Part shown: piece by piece, positions 24,612-37,240 of the stretch
Position numbering within the stretch: the first letter of the stretch is position 1
How the letters are laid out: every line of letters begins with the position of its first letter
Origin: Cavia porcellus
Lineage: Eukaryota; Chordata; Mammalia; Rodentia; Caviidae
Length of the DNA stretch: 64,000 bases
Assembly (NCBI RefSeq): GCF_034190915.1
Contig: NW_026947484.1
Span: 78,625,982 to 78,689,981, forward strand
Direction of reading: 5' to 3'
Program-made: the position numbers and the translations under genes
The notes under the pieces: generated by a model
Databases searched by the model: none
What the model was told of the DNA's origin: nothing
Seen by the model: the letters and a program-made list of their open reading frames with translations, nothing else

Positions 24612-25440
24612 TATTTCAAATGACATTTGGCTGGCAGATACTGTGACCTTCAAGGCTTCATTGCTCCTCCTCCTTCTCCTTCATAATTGACCTCAAAAGA
24701 ATGCAGGAAGCAGACATGCACCAACAACATTCAGTTCACATCTGTACCTCTGGGAATGCTCCTTGTAGTCCAAACTTGGAATGCTTCATATTGCTTTTTA
24801 ACTATATTGTGTGTGAGAATCTCACCTTACCAATGACATGGATATTGAAGACAATATGAAAAAAGCAGTATTTTGGATTTCTCTGTTAGCTTCTCACAGC
24901 ATCTGGCTTGATACATATTTTTTAACTTGAAGATTTTCCTTATCGCCATGACCTGCACAGCCAATGGGGTCCTGAGAGGGGGTGATGAGAGATTAAGAAA
25001 AAACTAGACACATAGGAATGCTGGGATGGGTGGGACCCAACCTCTCTGATGGGGAGGGAGTGATGACTTAGCATGATGTGCATCTTTATTTAAACACATT
25101 GAGAAGGGGGAAGTATGCAACAGAGTCAAAAGTGCAAGGTCTCAGTGTTTTGCTGGGAACACTGAAAGGGCAACATTCTCCGCGCTCTCTGTGCTGTAGT
25201 TAACAGGAAGGAGCACCAAGGCCAGATACCTGCTGGACTGGCTTTGCTGTAGTCCCAACATCATGTTTATATGGCTCGCCTCTGGTGCTCCATGTTCTTG
25301 GGGCTGGCCTTGCTTTAGCCACAAATGTGTGGTTGATCTCGAGCTCAGCCTCATCCTAAGCTTAAAGTGTTAATTTTTTTTAAAGAGATGGATTGTTACA
25401 GCAACAACTGTGGAGCTTTGGGGTTTCGATCAACCTCACA
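24612..25440 (+). other. KCNV2: Likely KCNV2 3' UTR and flank
   Basis: Sequence after the TAA stop has no recognisable repeat until about 25440. I found no AATAAA or ATTAAA between 24612 and 25586. The first AATAAA is at 25587-25592, in the tail of a MIR SINE, and the next at about 25867 in a MaLR LTR. The true end of the transcript is therefore open: it may use a variant signal or one of these repeat-derived ones. Confidence 0.35.
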
Positions 25441-25599
25441 GTCAAAATCCTAAATCTACCAGCTATGTAAGTTTGAGGCAAGTCATTTTAACTCAAGCCT
25501 CGGTTTCTTCAACAGTTAAAATGTAGGTAGCAAAACACATTTTGCAAAGTGACTATGTAAAGTGGAGGAACTATTTGCAAATTCTCAATAAATGATGGC
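25440..25599 (+). repeat. MIR SINE carrying an AATAAA
   Basis: CTACCAGCTATGTAAGTTTG, then CTCGGTTTCTTCAACAGTTA, ending TTCTCAATAAATGATGGCT, in MIR order. Its tail supplies the first canonical polyadenylation signal downstream of KCNV2 (25587-25592). A MaLR LTR is inserted at its end. Confidence 0.7.
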
Positions 25600-25940
25600 T
25601 GTCATGGTTTACGTTGGTGGCCCCCAGGACTCATGTGTTTGCATTGTGCATTTGTGATTGGTTCATTGTTTAGTGCTTGGATTGATGGTGTCAGTGCTAC
25701 ACCCACAATGGGGTGGAGCCAGCATACAATGTAATGGCAGGAAGAAGATGTATCTCTCTCTCTTTCCAGTTTCCTTCTTACTATTTGCAGCCACCATGAA
25801 CTGCGGCCCTGCCACGCCACCCTGCCTTGGAGTCAACTGAGTATGGACTGAAACCCAAAAACTAAGAAATAAACCTTTCCTTCCCCAGCTTTGGGCATCA
25901 GATATTTTGTTTCAGCAACCAGTAAAAAGTAACTAAGACA
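25600..25940 (+). mobile_element. Solo MaLR LTR downstream of KCNV2
   Basis: 341 bp, TGTCATGG...TAAGACA, same family as the LTRs at 42315 and 44149. It has its own AATAAA at about 25867. Flanks ATGGC (25595-25599) and ATAGC (25941-25945) match at four of five bases. It lies eight bases after the AATAAA of the MIR. Confidence 0.9.
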
Positions 25941-25986
25941 ATAGCTGTTCAAATTGCTCAAAAAGGTACTAACAGATTCTCGTGGC

Positions 25987-26217
25987 CAGTGGTTCTCAAC
26001 CAAAGGCAATTTTGCTCCCATTTGGGACTTTCAGCAATATCTCGGGATGTTTTTGATTGTGAAGAAGGATGCACACGGGGGTGTTGATTCTGACCTTTTG
26101 GAGGTAGAGGCCTGGGATGCTGCCAAACATCTTACAATGCATAGTACATGTCCCGCCCCCAACAACCACAAACTACCTAGCTCAAAATCTCAAAAAGGCT
26201 GAAGTTGAGAAACTTTG
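25987..26217 (+). mobile_element. MER20-like hAT-Charlie DNA transposon
   Basis: Begins CAGTGGTTCTCAACCAAAGG and ends GTTGAGAAACTTTGG, near-complementary termini. Internal phrases AGAGGCCTGGGATGCTGC and ATCTTACAATGCATAG follow the MER20 order. Non-autonomous; no open frame of note. Confidence 0.75.
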
Positions 26218-26409
26218 GTCTAGACTGGTATAGCAGCCCCAGCTCAACTATGAAACATGCCCAAGTGTGCTAATGCTCCTTGGAAATCACTATCTTTTTC
26301 ACAAAAGAGGGGAAAAAAACAAACCTGTCTTTTGAAAAATTGCCTTAAGCCCTGCACAGAAGGACTCTACCCTTGAGTTGAGAAACCAGTATCCACAGGA
26401 TGTCAATCA

Positions 26410-26417
26410 TCATCATC

Positions 26418-26506
<89 letters not shown>

Positions 26507-26515
26507 GTCTCTACT
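26410..26515. repeat. Compound CAT/CT/GT/CTGT simple repeat
   Basis: Successive runs of ATC, CT, GT and CTGT units over about 105 bp. The serine/leucine-rich frame through it is an artefact. Confidence 0.95.
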
Positions 26516-26904
26516 TTTCTTTTCAAGTCCTCTGACCTTCCATGGAGCTATTGAAATTACAGTCTCATCTCAACTGGGCACACAGAGATTAACCCTGCAA
26601 CTGGAGCTTTCAATACTGAGAATCAAATTTGTCCCAGAGCAGGACTCTAGACACACCTAGGTCACAAATAAGAGTGACTCTTACATATTTTACGATGATA
26701 AGCACTGCAGAGTGTAAATACAGTATATAACGTCATTTAACACTAAACATGTCCTAAATAAGATACTATTTTTTTTTAGGAAGAAAAAAGTGTAGAAAGG
26801 CTAAATAATTTGACTATGTTCATGGAACCAACAAATGATGGAACTGAGCTTCAAGCCCAGGGTCATATGATCCCTAAGGTTCATCTTGATCCAAGCCTAA
26901 ACCT

Positions 26905-27060
26905 GTGGTTCTCCCAATGCATCAGCATCATCACCTATAGGACTGGTTAGAACAGTAGTAGGCCCTGGCCCTGGCCCTGGGTCTGGGTTGGGCATGAGGC
27001 TCTGCACTACTAATAAATTATAGATGCTAATACTACTGGTACCAGGAACACATGTGAGAA
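26905..27060. mobile_element. MER5-like hAT fragment
   Basis: CTGTGGTTCTCCCAATGCATCAGCATCATCACC with a G/C-rich centre (three GGCCCT units) recalls MER5-type non-autonomous hAT elements. Diverged; ends uncertain. Confidence 0.4.
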
Positions 27061-27282
27061 GGTGAAGGGCACATCACTTAATTCTGTCCTTCCTGCTAGG
27101 AGCTGTGATTATGAAAACAGGCAATGCCTGGTCAAACTATTGCTTATATCTCTCCCTCTTACTCCAAGGGTTCTTAGCATCATCATAAGTCACCTGGCAT
27201 CAGAAGGAGACCAGAGTGCTACTGCTGTAAGGGTGCTAAGTAAAGTACAAGATGCCAAGATTTTTTAGCCTGTTTCATGCTT

Positions 27283-27640
27283 CTGTATTAGAATATAATA
27301 CAGACTAAATAATTTAGAACAGAAGTCTATTTCTTACAGTGCTGAAAGCTAACAACTCTAAGATAAAGATGCTGGCAGATTTGCTTGAATGAGGGTTTCC
27401 CCCTGCTTCTAAAATGGGACCTTACTGTTATATCCTCTAGAGGAAAATGCTGTACTATAACAGTGCAGGGCAAGCTTACCAAATCCCATGCAAGGGCTCT
27501 TTTGTAAAGGCCTCTGTTACCTTTTCAAGGGAGGAGCTCTGTGGCCTGATCATCTCTTAAATGCCCCACCTCTTAATACCACCACATTGGCTACACCTGG
27601 ATTTTGGACACTATTCAAACCATACTGAGGTTAGTAAATT
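27283..27640 (-). mobile_element. Ancient antisense LTR-like repeat
   Basis: CTATTTCTTACAGTGCTGAA, then TGCCCCACCTCTTAATACCACCACATTGG, in the reverse order of old MaLR/MLT LTRs. Very diverged. Confidence 0.45.
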
Positions 27641-28540
27641 TGAATTCCACACAAACATATAATTTTTAGTAAAAACTTAGCCCAAATACTGAGTGTCTTA
27701 CTTTTGTTAAATATTGTTGCTTATCTGAAGGGCTGGATACCCTATAATTTTCCTTGGCTAAACCTGCCAGTCCTTGCTATTGCCTTCGAGAGTTTCCTTC
27801 CCAAAGGTTCCCTACAAATGGATTAAAAGTTACCCAAGCCCTAAAAACCCCACCCTAACAGCAGTTCCAACAAAAAAAGATCTCTGCCCTCTTTGCAAGA
27901 GGAAGAGGAATGTGGAGCTACCGGGATTGTATCCTCTGCAGAGACAGTTAATGCAAACAGATGTGCAGGGGGCCAGAGCACAGCTCACACCACCACCTAC
28001 ATGCTCCACACAGCAGCTGCCCCACAACATACCACCAGTCTCAGCGTTCCTTTTGCAGCCAGGAAGGGAGGAGTTTGTTGATGAAGTCCATTTTGTGGGG
28101 CGGTTGAGAGACAGGAGGAATAGGAAAGGCCATGGTTTGTCACCTCCCCTCTGACTGCGGGAACAGAGAAAAAAGACGCAGACCTGCCCTTCAAAACAGA
28201 CTCCCTAAGAGTAAAGAGTAGGGACTGGGGAAGGGTTGGGGGAGGTGTTCAGGACAAAGGTGGGATTTCCAGGCCCTTGCTTGGGATCTAGCAAATGGAC
28301 ACAGGCCTCCTCCTCCTCCTCTTCCTCCTTCTCCGCCTCTTCCTCCTCCTCTCCCTCTCACTCTGGCTGGCTACATCTGCTCAAACAGCTGTGCACTGCC
28401 TCCCCAGGATTAGGACAGAATAAAGCCCAAACAAAAAGAACATTTCAAGAGCATCACTGCGCACTGGGCACAGGACCAGTATTGTTTCATTTAATCTTTC
28501 CATTTCCCTAAGAACTAAGTTTCAAGGAGGTCAGTCATGT
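27641..28540. other. Gene-free stretch with a CCT-rich patch
   Basis: A CCT-rich run lies at about 28307-28362. Open frames here (up to 126 codons at 27774) overlap on both strands, show no domain, and lack codon bias. No repeat family otherwise recognised. Confidence 0.45.
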
Positions 28541-28544
28541 ATAG

Positions 28545-28860
28545 AAGTTTAACGGCACTGAACTTGGGTGTGGATATTAAACCTGGTTCTGCCATTTCCT
28601 CTGAGATTGAGCCATATGAAATTGTCATTTTCACCAAAAACAGATGAATTTTGGCAGTTTTGTCTGATACAACCCATTTGTTGTGTGGTTATAATTTCAG
28701 TGAACTTGAAAAAGAAGTGAGAGTGGTATCTTGTCACAATTGTGGTAATTAAATTATATAATGTGTATTTAAAACCCTTAGCACACCATGTGGCCCTGTT
28801 ATGAACTAAATAAACGTCAGTCAGTATCATCATCTTCATCATCATTACACGTTTTGGCTG
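28545..28860 (+). repeat. MIR-like SINE with ATC-rich end
   Basis: GGTTCTGCCATTTCCTCTGA near the left and CCCTTAGCACACCATGTGGC followed by AAATAAACGTCAGTCAG on the right fit the two ends of a MIR. A short TCATCATC run follows. Confidence 0.45.
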
Positions 28861-31540
28861 CACAAGAAAATTGTGCAATCTCAGAGAGTACCTCGCTGTT
28901 AAAGAGAGGATTCAGTGAGTTGAAACAGCTTTTGAATCCTATATCTGGAAGAACTTTCTGGAGTGGTGGGGACATTATGCACTGTCTGACACAGTCACCA
29001 CCAACCATATGTAGCCACTGAGCATATAAAATGCAGATAGAATGACTCAGGAATGAATTTTTATTGAACTTCATTTTAATGCATTTCATTTTCAATTTAA
29101 AACAGGCTCATGTAGCTAGAAGGTATTGCATAGGTCTTTCTTCTGTCTGGATCTGAAAAGTACCTGGGTCGTTGGCAGAGAGGGGCATGGAAAACAAAGA
29201 AAAGAAGAGAAACTAACAGTCTTCCTGTTCTGGCTGAAACTGGGATGGATTTTCAGGCCAACAGGCACAGAATTGAAAACTAATGTGGTTGATCTGATTG
29301 GTGAGCCAGATGGCCTGCCTTACTACATAGGAAAGGAGGCAAAATCCTCCAAAGTATGAGCAACAACAACAGCAAAAAGCCCTGAGCAGACTTGCTCCAT
29401 TCAAATGGATCCCCATCTTCACCCTGCAGACAGCCGGCTCCTTCTCTTATGCCAAGCCTGGTCACACACTTCTCCTTGGACTTATAATTCAAACCAGCAG
29501 AAAATGCAGCTCTTGTCTTACCTTAGCTTTAAGAAGAAAAAGGTGAAATGCTTTAAGAAATTTTTCCTTACAATTAAGAGAAAACATTAGATTATGGCCT
29601 GTTAGAAGAAAAAGCAAAACATGTTGTCAAAGATTGTATATCTAGGAAAGTAGGTTTAAATTCTGTTGAGCTCCAAATTCCCTTCTCCCAGCCTGATGCC
29701 CTGAGCCCCTAAATCAAGATGAATGTGGTCCTTATATATACACCAGGGCGTCCTCCTTTCCCTGTTCTCTGATGTGACTTCCCTAAGACCCACATGAATT
29801 CCTCTTTCTGCTTTCACTGTTCTTGCCAGGTCTTTTCCGCCTATTACTTAGCTTCCCTACATGGCTGCATGGCCCAAGGAGTCTCTCTCCTGTCGGTATC
29901 AGCAAGGCTCTTGGTATCCTGGAAAGAAAGGTAAAGTATCTGCAGACCAGAGAAGAGAAAATTCTAGGTGTTTTTTCCCCGACTTCTCTGGCATTGGCTG
30001 AGGTTATTGATTGTGTTCCCAGAGCCATGGCATTGTTGAGTAGCTCTCTTGGGCCACAGCACTGACAGACCCTAGCAACAGCTTTGTCTCTTGTGGGTCC
30101 GGGGGGCCTAGGGGTGATAGTGGTCTCTTATCATCCCTGTATGACATACCACTCCATCCTGACTATAACTCTGTGAACAGAATCTTTACTAAAAATCTCT
30201 TCTGTTAAATAAATGTATCATCTATTTCCTGATGGAATCCTGATTAACATACTTGTATATTTTAAGATAAAAATATGTTTGTATTTCCCAAACTGCCGCA
30301 AAAAATATGGCATACATTAATCTGAGAATCACTGCTCCATACTATATTACACCAGACTAAGAGAGACAGTCAACTTTGAGGACTAAGATGCATCCCAGCT
30401 CATAGATGATTGGCACTGTACTAAACTTATTCAGCCTTATCATTCTTCCCTCTTAAGGAGCTGTTTTGTTATTCAACCCCATCCTGCACATACAAAAGCA
30501 TTTTCATGAATTTAAGCTGTGCATAAAATCAGTCAGAATATGTGCAACTAGAAATTCTGGTGCCCCTCAAATGACACCAGAAAAGTCACCTTGGCCAGGC
30601 TCCACCATCATTCAGGTGAGGTATATGTGTTCACCTTATTTAGCAGGTGATATAACCAAAGCCCAGGAAATGAAAGAAAATTCCTAGAGGTGTCCCCGTT
30701 TCCCACGCTGCCATTTTTCCCTGTGTCCATAGCAGACATTAATCAACCACATCATTCATTCCCATCTCTCACCACAGTTCTCTAGAAAACAACATGAATC
30801 TGTCAAACCTGGCTTGCATCCTGGCATGTGCCCAGACTTTAAAAATAAGGAAGAAGGACTGGAAATCAGTCTCTATGGTCTCCTGTTCTTTTTGAAGTTT
30901 CTTCTATAATCCAAAAAAACTGTGTGGAATCCTTTTATGCTATCCTTAATACCTACTAACTTTTCCTGAGCCATGGTTTCTGCACTAGTTTATGGAGGAC
31001 ATTGACCTTTTGGGGATAACTATCTGATATGTGAATGCAGGATATATACCTGGCACCATGGCAATCACATTCTGGTCGTGGATACCTAGTTTATGATAGC
31101 ATTTATTCCTTGGAAGGGGAGGATGAACAAAAGGTCAGTAATTTCCACCATCCATAGTGTGCCCTTCTGAGGTGATCATCAAGGTCCACAGTCATTAGGT
31201 CATTCACAGATACTTTAGTTCTTCCAGAATATGGATGTGGTAGATGGCATTTCACCAACACTTTCAATTTCTACCTGTCTAAACGGCTTGCTTTGGTCAA
31301 GCACATTCCACCCAAAAAGATCTGTATTATAAGTCTCCAATTTCTGAATATTTAAGTTCTGAACTTTCACATGTGTCCTGTATAAGACACAGTTTGTCAG
31401 ATCACAAGTGCATTTAACTCATAAACAATCTCCCAGAACAGAATCCATTCCTAATTCAGAGACTTTCTATATTATTTCTGAGTTGAAGCATTTAGGCTGT
31501 TTCTCTATTTCAGTTCTCCTTTTCTAGGTTTTTGTTCTTT
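28861..31540. other. Gene-free stretch
   Basis: Unique-looking AT-rich DNA. Short open frames only (under 95 codons). No repeat family or RNA gene can be supported. Confidence 0.45.
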
Positions 31541-31562
31541 TAGTTTTTTTTTTTTTTTTTTG
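31541..31562. repeat. T homopolymer
   Basis: About 20 T after GTTCTTTTAG; no SINE body could be attached to it on either side. Confidence 0.9.
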
Positions 31563-31929
31563 TAATTGTGGAAACAGATGTCAAGGTGACCTCCATGAGA
31601 CATGCAGTGTGTTTGAGAAATAATAAGCCTTTTTTAGGTAAAGGAACTGAAATTTGGGAGTTGTTTATAGACAACCAAACCCATCTTGATGAATATTTCT
31701 ACCGCAAGATCCCAGGAAACCTGAAACTTCCTCTTACAAGGGGAAAGTGACCTGAGGTATTCATGGGTCTGGAGAGTTCTTGTTGCCATCATACACAATG
31801 GTGGGTAAAAGTAGTTTAAAGATTCATCAAACACACATTGCTTGACAAGCACTTTCCTGGGCACTTCATGCACATGAATGTGTACACTTAGCAACAAGCC
31901 TGGCATACGGTGTCCAAAGTCACACTCAT

Positions 31930-32110
31930 CACCATCGTTATTAGACAGTCCTTATGACAACCCAGTGAAGTAGGAAGAGATTGTTATTTCCAATTAGCAG
32001 AAAAGGAAACTAAGGCACAAAGTACTCATGTAATGTTCTTAAGTTTGCAGAGGCAGAAAAAAATGCAGCAGGCCTGAACCCAAGTGTGTACGGGAACCTA
32101 AGTCTTGGCC
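31930..32110 (-). repeat. MIR-like fragment, antisense
   Basis: TTAGCAGAAAAGGAAACTAAGGCACAAAG followed by TGCAGAGGCAGAAAAAA is the reverse MIR core. Confidence 0.6.
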
Positions 32111-33000
32111 TTTTCCACATTGCCACTCACAAAGCCCACTGAGGGCCCCACAGCTTGTGCAGTGTGCTTCTTGGACAGTTCTGCTTCCCTTTGAAGGGGT
32201 GAGCATCCTGACAGCAGAACTGTCCCCACGTCCACCACTTGCAGCTGCCAGAGGCTAACTTACTGGAAGGGGAGAGAACAGTTTCTCCACCAGGCTCCAC
32301 ATGCCAACTTAGCCCAGAAATAAAAACTTTGTATTCAAGAAGAGGATTATATATATTTTTTACCATCTACAAAATTCGCTAGCAAGAGAAGTTTCTCTCT
32401 CCTTCATTTTTACAAAATCTCTAGGCTCATCTGTCATGTATTGCTATTTCATAAGTAGCATGGAACAAGGGGGCAGTGACAAGTTTGCCCTGCTCTGCTC
32501 ATCCCCCTAGAGCTGCAGAGTCCAAGCTGTGAGGAAGAAGAAAAGCCAGACATGGACAGAACCACCCCCAGACCTCCACACACCACAGCTGCCTCCAGGC
32601 CATTTATTTCATTAGACTGTAGGATGCTCAAGGGAATCTCATGAAAAGGGACAATTTCACTTCCTATGCCTTGGAAATTAAAATTCTTTTCCAAGAAAAT
32701 AATTTGCTTTGTTCTTTAAAAACCTGCAGAGAGGAGAAAAGGGGTCAAAGAAATGAGAAGCAGAAAGGGAATGGAAATGTGGAAAAATGGGGAGATATCT
32801 AGAAGAGGGGAAGAAAGAAATCCAAATGGAGAAGGATAAAAGAAAGATAAAAAGAATTGCAATGACAGTGATTCGGTGCCTCCACTGTATAAACAGTATC
32901 TGCTTTTGCATTGTTTTCCAGAATTTGAATTGGTACTGTATTGCCAATCACCAATACATTGCTAAAGATATTTTGTAGAGTTCCTCCTTACATTCCAAAT
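32111..33000. other. Gene-free stretch
   Basis: No supported gene, RNA or repeat; short opposed open frames only. Confidence 0.45.
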
Positions 33001-33002
33001 AT

Positions 33003-33260
33003 GTGCCAAACACTGCACTAGACACAGTTACAGTGAACAAAACTTCCTGCCATCATAAAGCTTCCATTCTAGAGGAACAAATTAAAAGAAAAATATATAG
33101 TAACAGCAATAAGTTCAATGGAGAAGGATGAGGAGGAAGAATAATAGGCAATAACAATATTGGGGCAAATTACAATTTAGATGAAATGATCAGAAGGAGC
33201 CTCACTATAAAGTATGAATAAAACTGTGTCAGTGTCTGGGGGAAGAAGAAACGCCAAGTG
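33003..33260 (+). repeat. Ancient mammalian interspersed repeat, copy 2
   Basis: GTGCCAAACACTGCACTAGACAC, then CATCATAAAGCTTCCATTCT and a GGAGAAGGATGAGGAGGAAG stretch. Same order as 17200-17460; family not assigned. Confidence 0.55.
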
Positions 33261-33840
33261 CTGATGCCTGGAGAGAGAGTCTACTGAGCCACAGAAAACC
33301 CCACAGAATGAACACTGGTCCCGTCCACTAGTGAGCCTGTGCCCGGTGTGTCTAGAAGCAATCAGGAGGTCTCTGGGTGGCTGTGGGGTAGTAACGACAT
33401 GGAGAGATCATTACACCAGAGGTCCTGCGGCTGTACAGCAAAGAGTTGTTTAACTTAAGACACTACAGAGTATGAACTGCAAACAAAAGTGACGATAAAA
33501 GCAGAACTTTTGAAACTGACTTTGTGGAATGGTTGCTCGCACTTCCGGGCATGATCTAGGTCAGACCACGTGAGCCAGTGGCTGACATAAGGTAGGAGAC
33601 GAAGCAAGGTGAGGAGATGAAGAGTACTAGAAGTATATCTAGGCAGACATTTAATCTGTATGAGACAGAGTGTGGTGGTAATGCCCAAGGTGGGAAGGAG
33701 CCTAGAGAGAAGACAGAGAAACCAGTCCATGATTTTGATAAGAGAGAAAAAGACCTGATGACTCACAACTCACACTTAGCTTGGAACAGTTAGGGAAGAG
33801 GGAAGCAAAATGGCCTGGAAGCAGCAAGAAGGAGTTATCA

Positions 33841-33972
33841 GGATCTCCACTGTATTAAAGGCCCAGTAGTAAGCTCAGTATCTCCACTGTATTAAAGGCC
33901 CAGTAGTAAGCTCAGTATCTCCACTGTATTAAATGCACAGTAGTAGGCTCAGGATATCCAATGTATTAAAGG
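33841..33972. repeat. 37-bp tandem repeat, about 3.5 copies
   Basis: Unit contains ATCTCCACTGTATTAAAG and CAGTAGTAAGCTCA. Copies start at 33841, 33878, 33915 and (partial, diverged) 33952. The first two are almost identical; later copies carry changes. Confidence 0.95.
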
Positions 33973-35690
33973 GCCTCTGGGTGGAAAACAACCATTATCT
34001 AAGAGGATTATGAGGAGGGAACTTTCCCATTGGGGGGCCATTTATCAGATATCTCATCTTTATTTCACCAGGAAAGAGAAATGGCATTGAGTGGTCAGGT
34101 GGGCCAAGGATGCCTACGCTGCCAGGCATGTAATAGTCCCACATTGGAATGAGAGCATTCAACATTCAAAGGAAGCATGAAGACTAAACTGGAGCTGCCT
34201 GATAATTGACAAGGACTGTGGAATTCCCGTTGAAGAATTTTGGAAGGGTAGGAGTTAGGGTCAGAAAAGGCAATCTCATAATAAAAGTTGGGGGAGGGGG
34301 GGGTATCGTGACCACCCTATAGTCCTAGGAGTCTTACAGTGACTGTTTTAACCAAGGATGAACAGCACTGAGATGGTCCTGCAGGCAGGGGCAAGGTGCA
34401 CTGTGGAAAGTGGAGGGACGTGCTGTTCTTCCTCCACAGATGGCGGCAGGGAGCTGATGCAAAGGTCAGTCTACCTGGAGCACCCAGAGCTTGGCATTCA
34501 CTCTTGCCCTGGAGAGGGGAGGAAGGAAGTCTTCCAAGGGCCTTCCAGCCTCCTCTGGATTCCTGCCACATCTGAGCTCTAATCCTTGGGAAAGTCACTT
34601 AACCTCGATAACCCAGTTTTGTAATTCCTAAAGTAATCCACTGAGAACTATGCCGCAGAACTCAACCATGTCTGGGAAGTAAGTGTGGAATGGATGCTGA
34701 AGCTGAACCAGCCCATGACTCAGGCAAGTAACATGCATTTGAGTTTAAATTCTGACTTCATTTTTTACTGAGGGTTAAGTATTGAATCCATCTGAGTTTT
34801 GGTTTTCTTGTAAATAAGGTCAGAAAACCATATCACATACGTAGTGTTCTTAAAAGGAATCAATGGAAGGATAATGTGATGAATTATTTAGTTTTGATTT
34901 CTTCCTTTTTCTGGAAAAGATTACAAAACATAAAAAGGTAGTTTTCTCCTCTACCTCTAGTGATTTCTAAAGTGAGTCATCCGGCTTTTATGCTCTGGAC
35001 TTCCTTGTCTCAAGAAAAATTGGGAGTTTCTCTTAGAAGTGCTCAAGATTGCTACTCAGGCCTTTGGGAGACTGGAAGGTATCAAGGAGTAAGGTGAAAT
35101 CCTGCTGACCTGGAAGCCAACAGAGATTGGGATCTGAGATTGAACTAGCCTGAGCAACCCAAACCCAGAAAAAGAATTCAAGACTACTAGAAGGGGAAGA
35201 AAGGAGGGCCGGGTTCTACCCGGAAGCAGAAGAGTCTTCTATGGCACTCTAAGGCAGACTTGAGAATATACAGGCCTCCTCCTGGATGGCACATTCCAAG
35301 TTTTCATTTTTCTTCCAGCCCTGTCACACTGGTAGCTGTTTCTACAGCTTGAAGGTCAAGGGCACCATGTCAAACACAGAGCAAATATGTTGCATATTTT
35401 TTCTCCCAACTTGTTCTTGGCTCAGAGTGTGGGAGGCCACCTGTTCAAGATGCAGTCGTACAGCGACGGAGTCCAGGTTGCCCTACACACAGGTGTCCTT
35501 GGAGGTTGCTTTACCCTTTTAGCACGGGGTGGTGGCAGCAGCTGGTACTGCCACTGCTTTGCCAGATTCCGTAGGGAGCTGGGTTGAAGTCACATTACAT
35601 CTGGTGCCTTCTTTTCCCACTTAAGCCCAATCCAGACTCTAAACTCTTGCTCTCCTCACTCTTTGTGATTTAGACCCAAACAGCCAACTT
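33973..35690. other. Gene-free stretch
   Basis: Holds a short MIR-like piece near 34575-34640 (CTTGGGAAAGTCACTTAACC) and a G run near 34290. Otherwise nothing recognisable. Confidence 0.45.
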
Positions 35691-36058
35691 CTGTCTAAGG
35701 TTCTCTCTCAGCTCCCTCGCTCCTGAGAAACCAGCTGCCATGCCATGAGGACATTTGAGGAGCCAATGGCATAATCTGTATACTGATGAATCTGGTCAAT
35801 AGCAACATGAAATGAAGTCCTGCTAACCACTCCACCCAAGGAGGGAGCCTGGAAGCAGACCCGGCTGCCCCAGAGAACTTCAGCACCAACTGACAGTTCG
35901 ACAGCAACCTTATGAGAGAGACCTTGAAGCCAAAGCCATCCAGTTAAATTTTATCTGGATATTTGCCACCACAGAAACAATGAGATTATAGATGTGTGTT
36001 GCTCTAAGCTACTAAGTCAGAGCTATGTCAGGCAATAGTCAATAACTAATACATGAAT
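35691..36058 (+). mobile_element. Ancient LTR-like repeat
   Basis: CAGCAACCTTATGAGAGAGACC, then GAAACAATGAGATTATAGATG and GCTCTAAGCTACTAAGTCAG, ending ATAACTAATACAT, in the order of old ERVL-type mammalian LTRs. Confidence 0.5.
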
Positions 36059-37240
36059 ATAGACCATCATTATGTGTCCCCGGACTCAACTTTTCAAAGA
36101 ACAGTGGGTAGCAAAAACTTAAGAAACTCCAGCTCAGAATTGTATCTGCACTGGGCTTCCCTTGAATTCCTTAGACTTCCCTTTGGTTGGTCCCTTGGGG
36201 ACTAGAGTGTAGCACAAACTGAACTGGGGGATACAGAGCCCTTATGAGAACATTCCAAAATAAGCTGTTGCTTTCTTCCAAAACTGAGATCACAAAGCTC
36301 ACGTGTAGCTGCACAGATAAGTATGCATGTGAGTTTCAGGATGCAGGGTGGTACCCCTGAACTCTATCCACTATGCCTGAGGGGGAGAAAAGTTCCAAAG
36401 ATCCACATTCTAGGTGGGAGTAAAACACTCCTCAGGGGGAGGGTTTTAAGGGGCTCCCATACAGAAGGCCTTGCACGTCTGTGAACTTAGCAGGCAGTGT
36501 CTACTTCATATGTAGGGTGACACTAAGCAGGTCACTCACCATCCACAAAGCTGAAATAAGCTGCTCTAATCTCTCAAAGGAACATGGCAAAGGTCAGACG
36601 AGAGAATGCTCTGCAAACCACAAAATACTGTGCAAATGTTAACTACAATAATGAAAATAATGTGAGATCTTACATTTAAAGTCCTTAGAGGAGGGCGTGG
36701 CTGGCAGCGTACAAGGTATAAATGGTAGGGTTCATTGCTTTTGATAATTTCTCCTCCAGGAAAAACAGAGAGAAGCAAGTCAAGTGGCAGCAGTTACCTG
36801 ACATCAGGCCTGTGCTGAGATGTTGCTTTCTTCCTAGGAAAGCCATGAAGCCCATACCCTGCTCCAGGTCTGGACCAGTGGGAACTGAAGATCTCTGCAG
36901 CTCTGCTGAGTATAGGCAGGATATGGGTCACAAAGCAGGGGCAGGGGCCAGCAATAGATCAGGGGGACTTGACAACTTCCCTCTTTGAGGATCTGAGGAA
37001 GCTGACACAGCCTATACACTTTGGCTGGAGTGATAAGAAACAGAAAGACTAAAAAGGCAGAAAGAGAAAACAGTTGTTTGTTTTTTTTAATCCTTTGGCT
37101 TGGGGCTTGGGTACTGGTATCAATCTTTAAGTCTAAGATTAACAGGGCAAGGCAACACGCATCTGCAAACACTGGTGTTTCTCTTGCCATTAAGATAAAA
37201 ACCAGAGCTCTGACATCTAAAATAAGTTGAAATTCATCTC
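36059..37240. other. Gene-free stretch
   Basis: Unique-looking; opposing open frames around 36722-37190 have no domain. Confidence 0.45.

Noticed and set aside
27774..28154. 126-codon forward frame
   Set aside because: No domain, opposed by equal frames on the other strand, and no splice or promoter context.
31045..31110. U1 snRNA-like phrase ATACCTGGCA with CAATCACA downstream
   Set aside because: Only about ten contiguous bases agree and the later U1 order is not followed.
33841..33972. Tandem repeat considered as a CRISPR array
   Set aside because: Direct tandem units without spacers in a mammalian genome.
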